DNA of 19,492 bases from an uncultured Clostridium sp. (GTDB lineage Bacteria; Bacillota; Clostridia; Clostridiales; Clostridiaceae). Shown here in pieces: positions 14,175 through 19,492 of the stretch. The notes beneath the pieces were generated by a model. That model did not search any database and was not told the DNA's origin. It worked only from the letters and a program-made list of their open reading frames with translations. The position numbers and the translations under genes were made by a program. Position 1 is the stretch's first letter, and each line of letters opens with the position of its first letter. Location: positions 1 through 19,492 of the forward strand of contig NZ_CALEVF010000219.1 in assembly GCF_937920395.1 (NCBI RefSeq). The letters are read 5' to 3'.

Positions 14175-14903
14175 CTATTTTTTAATCTTATCCATTATTT
14201 TAAGAAGTCCAAAAATAATTGCCTGTGGTGATGGAGGGCAACCCGGAATCACCAAATCAACAGGTAGTACATCGTGAAGTGTACCATACACTCCATCTCC
14301 CTCCTTAAATATTCCGCCATTATGAGCGCAACTACCAACACCTATGACTATTTTAGGTTCAGCCATAGCCTGGTAAGTTTTCTCCAAAGCTTCTTTCATA
14401 TTTATAGTAACGGGGCCTGTTACAACTAGTCCATCTGCATGCCTTGGAGATGGGGATACATTAATTCCAAATCTTGAAATATCATAAAATGTGTTCGACA
14501 TTGCATTAAGTTCTGACATGCAAGCATTACACGAACCAGTATCTACTACTCTTAATACAAGTGATCTCTTAAAAGTCTTATATATTTTTTCTCTAAGCTT
14601 ATCACCTGCAAGTTCTAATTCTGACATTTTATAATCGGATGTCATTTTCAAAACAGATTTCGGACAAATATTAACGCAATTCCTACAATAAATACATTTT
14701 TTATCATCTACACTTACTAAATGCTCTGCATTTGTAATAGTATTTATCTTTATGGCATTCACTAAACATTCATTCATGCATTTCCCGCAGTTATCACATA
14801 CGTTTATCTTTGCAACTATTTTTCCATAAGAAAATTCATTATTTTTAAGTGGTTCTTTTATTGTTTCTGTTCCATATTTTATTCTATCAATTATATTATT
14901 CAT
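14175..14903 (-). CDS. Ehr/hydrogenase-4-type small subunit: 2[4Fe-4S] ferredoxin domain fused to NuoB-like domain
   Basis: The 242-residue protein joins two subunits that are separate in E. coli hydrogenase 3 and 4 (HycF/HyfH and HycG/HyfI). Residues 30-85 form a double-cubane ferredoxin module, with cysteines 36, 39, 42, 46 and 70, 73, 76, 80. Residues 113-240 form the NuoB/small-subunit fold, with GSCNACMSEL (C125, C128), VGSCAHNGG (C192) and IPGCPPSP (C222). All four ligands of the proximal [4Fe-4S] cluster are thus present. The electron wire of three clusters is intact although the partner large subunit has lost its Ni-Fe ligands. It is the last gene of the operon, 11 bases after the large subunit gene, and sits on the cytoplasmic face of the complex. 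A ferredoxin-like electron donor is a reasonable inference. Confidence 0.9.
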   Translation of the reverse strand: MNNIIDRIKYGTETIKEPLKNNEFSYGKIVAKINVCDNCGKCMNECLVNAIKINTITNAEHLVSVDDKKCIYCRNCVNICPKSVLKMTSDYKMSELELAGDKLREKIYKTFKRSLVLRVVDTGSCNACMSELNAMSNTFYDISRFGINVSPSPRHADGLVVTGPVTINMKEALEKTYQAMAEPKIVIGVGSCAHNGGIFKEGDGVYGTLHDVLPVDLVIPGCPPSPQAIIFGLLKIMDKIKK

Positions 14904-14914
14904 ATTAATACTCC

Positions 14915-16372
14915 CTACTTATCATTCTCAGAATAAGACATATTGAAACTTTTGTTAATAAGCGGGAAATCAGGAATGATTTCTCCTAGGACCGCTTCAC
15001 TCATACCTGTCCAATTAGTAAACGAAGGGGTTTTGAAGTAGATTCGATCAAATTTATTATCTTTCCCTGTTAAACCATAAACTACAAGTTCTCCCTTTAC
15101 TGTTTCAACTGAAGTTATTGCCTCTAGTCCCTCTTTTAAACAAAATTCCTGTTTTTCTCTTTTTATATCAACATTTATATATGACAGTGCCTTTTCTATA
15201 AAAGTAAAAGCATCTTTAAGTTCGCGAGCTTTTAATTTATACCTTTCAAAAACTCCACCCTTTGTTTCTATATTTATATCTCTTTTTATTTCTTTATATA
15301 ACTCATATGGGAAGGATGCTCTAACATCATATTTCAAATTGCATGCCCTTGCTACAACACCTGTCATACATAGTTTTTTAGCCATAGCACGGCTAACCAT
15401 TCCCGAATCCTCTACTCTATCTAAAAATGAAACTGAGTTTACACTCATTTTTATTATACTAAATACACGAGTTTTAAGACTTTTTAGAGTATCTAAAATA
15501 TCATTCCTTTTCATTTCATTAAAATCTATATTTATGCCAAGTGGAACAATAGCATTCCTCATATACCTACTTCCACTTATTCTCTCACATAACTGATGCA
15601 CCACTTCTGAAAAATAGCCGAATTTTTTAGCTACATAACTATAGCCTATATCATTACCTACTCCACCTAAGTCATCCATATAATTATACATTCGCTCAAG
15701 TTCTAAAAGAACTACTCTAAAAGCCTTAACCTCAGTGCTAACCTCGACTCCTAAAAGTTTTTCTACAAGAATAGCATAAACTTCACCATATGCAACGCTT
15801 GACTCTCCAGAGATTCTCTCAAACATAAGATTTAATGTGTTTACATTTATATCTTGACATAATTTTTCTATTCCCCTATATTTGTACATAAGTTTTATTT
15901 CAAGATTTTCTATTGGTTCTCCCATAACACTAAACCTAAAATGACCGGGTTCAATAATTCCTGCATGTACCGGTCCTACTGCAACTTGATATGCACCTGT
16001 CCCTGATACTTCTTTAATCTTGTAATCATACTCTTTATTAATTTCTCTTTGAAACAATTTACTTTGATAAATTATATTACTAAGATCAATTGGTTTTTTA
16101 TCAGTAGTATAACTACATATTACATAATACCCTTGTTTACTATTTGAAAATACACAATTTATTGTAGCTTCTTTATTGCTCGCTGATGTTTCATTTTCAA
16201 CAACAGAAAACTCACAAATATAATTAAATTTATATAAATCAACACAAATAAGTACAATTTTTCTTATTTGATCTGATTTCACTCTAACGTACAACTCATT
16301 ATTGTTTTTAACTTCATATTTTAAATCAAAATTCAATTCTTGTAAACTATTTATAACATCTGTTATTTTCAT
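14915..16372 (-). CDS. Ehr-type large subunit: NuoC-NuoD-like fusion lacking Ni-Fe ligands
   Basis: The 485-residue product has an N-terminal NuoC-like region (about 1-115) followed by a NuoD/hydrogenase large-subunit region. This resembles HycE/HyfG, with GPVHAGIIEPGHFRF (133-147), YKYRGIEKL (163-171) and LLELERMYNYMDDLGGVGNDIGY. In HycE the proximal motif is RVCGICGFAH; here it is RISGESSVAY, so both cysteines are serines (S188, S191). The distal motif DPCYSC aligns with NMSYSE at the extreme C-terminus, giving S479 and E482. No Ni-Fe site can form and no processing extension follows. This is the defining trait of energy-converting hydrogenase-related (Ehr) complexes, which link group 4 hydrogenases and complex I. 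The true substrate is unknown. The gene is 11 bases from its neighbours on both sides. Confidence 0.88.
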   Translation of the reverse strand: MKITDVINSLQELNFDLKYEVKNNNELYVRVKSDQIRKIVLICVDLYKFNYICEFSVVENETSASNKEATINCVFSNSKQGYYVICSYTTDKKPIDLSNIIYQSKLFQREINKEYDYKIKEVSGTGAYQVAVGPVHAGIIEPGHFRFSVMGEPIENLEIKLMYKYRGIEKLCQDINVNTLNLMFERISGESSVAYGEVYAILVEKLLGVEVSTEVKAFRVVLLELERMYNYMDDLGGVGNDIGYSYVAKKFGYFSEVVHQLCERISGSRYMRNAIVPLGINIDFNEMKRNDILDTLKSLKTRVFSIIKMSVNSVSFLDRVEDSGMVSRAMAKKLCMTGVVARACNLKYDVRASFPYELYKEIKRDINIETKGGVFERYKLKARELKDAFTFIEKALSYINVDIKREKQEFCLKEGLEAITSVETVKGELVVYGLTGKDNKFDRIYFKTPSFTNWTGMSEAVLGEIIPDFPLINKSFNMSYSENDK

Positions 16373-16383
16373 ATTTTCACTTC

Positions 16384-17844
16384 CTAATCACATATAATTA
16401 AAACTGCATTATTTATCATACTTAACAAATACCCATTCATAGTTAAACTCATAATAATAATTGAAACAAAACATAAAGCGAGTGGCAATATATTTTTTTT
16501 ATCTTCTTTCATTCTAACATATTTTACACCTGGTTCAGTGTTGAAAACTATCTTAATGAATACTCGTAGAAATCCTGCGAAAACTAACAAGAGACATAAT
16601 GTATAGATTGCAGTGACAATGTAATTTCCACTCTCCACAGTTCCTACAATTATATAGTACTCACTAAAAAAAGCTGGGAATGGTGGTGCTCCGGTAATAA
16701 CAAGCATACCTATAATAAGAAATACTGCATTTATTGGCATAGTTTTTATTAAAGCATCAATCTTGTCTATACGTTTCGTTTTATATGCACTTAATAAATT
16801 TCCTGCTGTTAAAAACAACATAGACTTTCCAAATGCATGCACTAAAGAATGAAGTATTGCACCAAACACTGCAATTTTGCTTCCAACTCCAAGTCCAAGT
16901 GCTATAATACCCATATTCTCAACAGACGAGAATGCTAGCAATCTTTTATAATTAAGTTGTCTTAATATACTAAATGATGAAATTATAAGAGATACACAAC
17001 CAAAAACTATAAACAACCACTTAGTATTTTGTAGTCCTGGTATATGTTTCGTTATAATATAAAATCTTAAAATCACATACAATGCAAGGTTTAAAAGAAC
17101 ACCTGACATCATCGCACTAACTGGCGATGGTGCCTCACTATGAGCATCTGGAAGCCATGTGTGCATAGGTGCAAGACCCGCTTTTGTCCCAAGACCTACA
17201 AATATTAATGTAAAAGCTATTTTAATAGCATATGTACTCTTCGGATTTGTATTATTTACAAGATGAGACCATTTAAGTATCTGGTTTGTATCTTGATTAC
17301 TATAAGCATTAACGAAAATTAGTATACCGATTAAACCTATACCTATACCAATCGAACAAATAATAATATACTTCCAAGCTGATTCTAAAGAATTTTTATT
17401 AATGTTAAATCCAATTAGAAACGCAGTTGTAAGTGTTGTACCTTCAAGGCCTATCCACATTGCTACAATATTATTAGTTAGTGCGATAAACAGCATAAAG
17501 AATACGAAAAAATTAAATAAGAAATAATAGAATTTACCCCTTTTAAGCGTAATTATTTTCTCCTCTATCTCATCTGTGATATATCTATATGAGTAAATGC
17601 TTACGATTATATTTATACAAGATATAATCAAAAGCTGTACAATACTCAAACTATCAATATAAAAAAATTCATTAAAGTAACTAAGGGAATAACCTCTAGA
17701 AATCATTGTAATAATTTTTATCACAATACCCAAAACTAACACAGCCCCAAATATTGTAACAACTCCAGTTGTTTTTATGTTTTTAAAAAGTAAGGGTGTA
17801 ACTATTAAAAATAAGAACAAAATACCAAGTAATATAATATACAT
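16384..17844 (-). CDS. Antiporter-like membrane subunit (HyfF/NuoL-N-M type)
   Basis: The 486-residue polytopic protein has about fourteen hydrophobic segments and the proton-translocation fold of complex I and Mrp antiporter subunits. Key residues are present. E134 lies in WIGLEGTTLTT, and K221 and H228 in GTKAGLAPMHTWLPDAHSEA, followed by PSPVSAMMSGVLLN. A further lysine lies in LNYKRLLAFSSVENMG (K300), and H332, H336 and K340 in LHSLVHAFGKSMLFLTAGN. The kept charged axis suggests a working ion pump (H+ or Na+ cannot be told apart). The length and the SVENMGII motif are those of HyfF. It follows the HyfE-like gene by 11 bases. A second antiporter-like subunit (HyfB-like) is not in the window and may lie to the right. 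Confidence 0.92.
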   Translation of the reverse strand: MYIILLGILFLFLIVTPLLFKNIKTTGVVTIFGAVLVLGIVIKIITMISRGYSLSYFNEFFYIDSLSIVQLLIISCINIIVSIYSYRYITDEIEEKIITLKRGKFYYFLFNFFVFFMLFIALTNNIVAMWIGLEGTTLTTAFLIGFNINKNSLESAWKYIIICSIGIGIGLIGILIFVNAYSNQDTNQILKWSHLVNNTNPKSTYAIKIAFTLIFVGLGTKAGLAPMHTWLPDAHSEAPSPVSAMMSGVLLNLALYVILRFYIITKHIPGLQNTKWLFIVFGCVSLIISSFSILRQLNYKRLLAFSSVENMGIIALGLGVGSKIAVFGAILHSLVHAFGKSMLFLTAGNLLSAYKTKRIDKIDALIKTMPINAVFLIIGMLVITGAPPFPAFFSEYYIIVGTVESGNYIVTAIYTLCLLLVFAGFLRVFIKIVFNTEPGVKYVRMKEDKKNILPLALCFVSIIIMSLTMNGYLLSMINNAVLIICD

Positions 17845-17855
17845 TGTTTCACCAA

Positions 17856-18467
17856 CTATTCTTTTAGATTTTCAAAAAAGTCTGTATTTATTGAATCAAA
17901 GGTTTTATTAATATGGAAAATCATTATTCCCATAATAAGTGCAAGCATTAATGTTTCAAAAACTATTCCTGCCTCTATCACAAGAGACATTTTAGATAGA
18001 GACGTTTCAAAGAGTACAATGCCATTTTCAAATATTAGAAATCCAATCATTTGTGTAATAGCTTTCTTCCTTGCAACCATTAATAAAACGCCAATAATAA
18101 ATAGTGCAATTCCAGTCTTTAAAAAGTTATCTTGACTCTTGTTTAAAAGACCAAAAGCTATCATTATCCCAAGTCCTGTTATAAGATAAGAAACAAAAGC
18201 ATTTACTATTAACTCCATCTCTCTTTTTATCTTCAATTTCTCTACAGATCTATTTATTATTATTGGTATTATAATAACTTTAGTAACTATTGTTAAAAAT
18301 CCTAATATGTAATAATCGACTTTTCCTGTCTGATACCCCAGCTTTAAGACTATAAGTCCAATAGCTGCTGACTGAAATATAAATCCTGCTGTAATAAGTT
18401 TTATTCGTCTTACTCCAGACATAAATATGCTAGATATTAATATAATTGTAAGTAAAGCTTCTATCAT
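17856..18467 (-). CDS. HyfE-like membrane subunit
   Basis: The 203-residue protein has about seven hydrophobic segments and the length of HyfE, which is related to NuoK with extra helices. The C-terminal half carries ITQMIGFLIFENGIVLFETS and IVFETLMLALIMGIMIFHI, with membrane-embedded glutamates typical of this subunit. It forms part of the ion-translocating membrane arm. A GGGAG ribosome-binding site precedes the ATG, and 12 bases separate it from the upstream NuoH-like gene. Confidence 0.88.
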   Translation of the reverse strand: MIEALLTIILISSIFMSGVRRIKLITAGFIFQSAAIGLIVLKLGYQTGKVDYYILGFLTIVTKVIIIPIIINRSVEKLKIKREMELIVNAFVSYLITGLGIMIAFGLLNKSQDNFLKTGIALFIIGVLLMVARKKAITQMIGFLIFENGIVLFETSLSKMSLVIEAGIVFETLMLALIMGIMIFHINKTFDSINTDFFENLKE

Positions 18468-18479
18468 AACTTCTCTCCC

Positions 18480-19409
18480 TTATAAAATATAAATTAAAGT
18501 AATTGCGACTATTCCTAGAGATATCATTGCTGGAAACAATTCTGCCCCTTTAAATAACCTAGATTTAGCGAAAGTTGTTTCTATCATAGCTATTCCAAAT
18601 AAACAAATTAAAAGTTTAAATATAAATGTTATTAAGCCTATAATAATTGCTGAAACCGAAATTGTTGTTGCAATTCCAATAGGTACAAAACAATTAATCA
18701 AAACAATCAAGTATACAATTAGTTTAATGTGTGACGATAATTCAACATATGCTAAATCACTACCTGATAAATCTAAAATCATTGCTTCATGCATCATTGT
18801 AAGTTCTAAATGTGTTTCTGGATTATCAAAAGGTATCCGAGCATTCTCAGCAAGTATTGCAATAATAAAAGTTACCATTGTTATAAGATGCGCAGTATCA
18901 TAATGTACGATTTTACTATTGATAAATGAAATATGAAATATGTTAAAATCATTTGTTTCTATATATAAGAATATCATCAGAAACAATATTAGAGGTTCTG
19001 CCATCATTGAAATAAAAGACTCACGGCTTGATCCCATTCCACCAAATGTACTTGAACTATCAAGTCCAATTAGCACTGTAAACATTTTTACTATTCCAAA
19101 TGAAAACATAAGAATAAATAAATTTCCGATACTCTGCTCCATGCTTGTATAAAAAACCGGAACAAAAAACGCTGATGTTAATGTCGCCGAAAGTATTACT
19201 ATTGGCCCAATAGCTGTTATAAATGAACTTCTATTTGATATTACTTTTCCCTTTTTCAATAACTTACTTAGATCATAATAAGGTTGGATGATAGATGAAC
19301 CAATATAACCCCGAAGATGTGCCTTCATCTTTTTTAGAATTCCTATAAATAACGGTGATAAAACTATAATCAATAAACTCTGAATAAAATAAATTAAATT
19401 GTATTTCAA
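18480..19409 (-). CDS. NuoH-like membrane subunit (HycD/HyfC type)
   Basis: The 309-residue protein has eight or so membrane segments and the hallmarks of the subunit that joins the membrane and peripheral arms. These are LRGYIGSSIIQPYYDLSKLLKK near the N-terminus and ENARIPFDNPETHLELTMMHEAM (188-210), rich in conserved acidic residues (E188, D195, E198, E202, E208). The start is a TTG at 19409 with AAGGAGG eight bases upstream. It is the first gene of the cluster inside the window. Gene order NuoH, HyfE, HyfF, large subunit, small subunit matches hyf/ehr-type operons. Confidence 0.92.
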   Translation of the reverse strand: MKYNLIYFIQSLLIIVLSPLFIGILKKMKAHLRGYIGSSIIQPYYDLSKLLKKGKVISNRSSFITAIGPIVILSATLTSAFFVPVFYTSMEQSIGNLFILMFSFGIVKMFTVLIGLDSSSTFGGMGSSRESFISMMAEPLILFLMIFLYIETNDFNIFHISFINSKIVHYDTAHLITMVTFIIAILAENARIPFDNPETHLELTMMHEAMILDLSGSDLAYVELSSHIKLIVYLIVLINCFVPIGIATTISVSAIIIGLITFIFKLLICLFGIAMIETTFAKSRLFKGAELFPAMISLGIVAITLIYIL

Positions 19410-19432
19410 ATGAATACCTCCTTACACAAATT

Positions 19433-19492
19433 TTAAGTAGCCGATTGCGCAATTCTGCAATCATTGAACCGCCTAACTTTTAAGCCGTTAGG
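19433..19492 (-). other. Right-edge segment: structured, G+C-richer sequence with two inverted repeats
   Basis: This stretch, upstream of the NuoH-like gene, contains CCTAAC (19472-19477)/GTTAGG (19487-19492), GATTGC (19443-19448)/GCAATC (19457-19462), and the palindrome ATTGCGCAAT (19444-19453). About 46% of 19441-19492 is G or C, richer than the A+T-rich sequence around it. A minus-strand frame open from the edge to TAA at 19433 could be the last 19 codons of an upstream gene. Its polar sequence does not resemble the membrane-helical end of a HyfB-like subunit, so non-coding structured DNA is equally likely. Confidence 0.4.

Noticed and set aside
14175..19409. Calling the operon a group 4 [NiFe]-hydrogenase or formate hydrogenlyase
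   Set aside because: The large subunit lacks all four Ni-Fe cysteine ligands, and no formate dehydrogenase or maturation gene is in the window.
19273..19464. Minus-strand frame starting MIAELRNRLLK at the right edge
   Set aside because: It overlaps the NuoH-like gene in another frame and lacks a ribosome-binding site.

Overview
The window reads as chromosome of a low-G+C, butyrate-forming anaerobe of the genus Clostridium (sensu stricto type). The evidence is the rex-crt-bcd arrangement, the AT-rich base composition, strong AGGAGG ribosome-binding sites, TTG/GTG starts, and the protein families present. The species cannot be named from the sequence alone. Most genes lie on the minus strand, and nothing looks like a phage, insertion sequence, CRISPR array, tRNA or rRNA.

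Region 1 (1-1803, minus) is the redox-regulated butyryl-CoA module: rex, then crt, then the start of bcd, which runs off the left edge. A good sigma-A promoter (TTGATA-17-TATAAT) and a near-consensus Rex operator lie between rex and crt. A set of mutually exclusive hairpins fills the crt-bcd gap.

Region 2 (2069-9015) is housekeeping and accessory. It holds an ABC-F ATPase with a strong terminator, a 58-aa cysteine-rich protein, an M14 peptidoglycan peptidase with PG-binding and LysM domains, a cysteine-rich small-domain protein, a small membrane protein, a propeller-like lipoprotein, a 99-aa hypothetical protein on the plus strand, and a YoaK/DUF1275 membrane protein.

Region 3 (9035-13961) holds tsaD (tRNA t6A synthesis, co-oriented with the YoaK gene), a RusA-like resolvase with a zinc-ribbon-like tail, ilvE, and a short-type alpha-glucan phosphorylase. 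The phosphorylase promoter is overlapped by a CcpA-type cre site. ilvE and glgP converge on an 18-bp-stem terminator.

Region 4 (14175-19409, minus) is a tight five-gene cluster resembling the membrane and peripheral arms of group 4 membrane-bound hydrogenase and complex I. It encodes NuoH-like, HyfE-like, HyfF/antiporter-like, NuoC-NuoD-like and a ferredoxin-NuoB fusion subunit. All four cysteines that would hold the Ni-Fe centre in the large subunit are replaced (S188, S191, S479, E482). The small-subunit Fe-S ligands and the membrane lysines and glutamates of the pump subunit are kept. This is therefore probably an energy-converting hydrogenase-related (Ehr-type) complex of unknown substrate, not a hydrogenase. 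It is the most interesting item here. The operon probably begins beyond the right edge.
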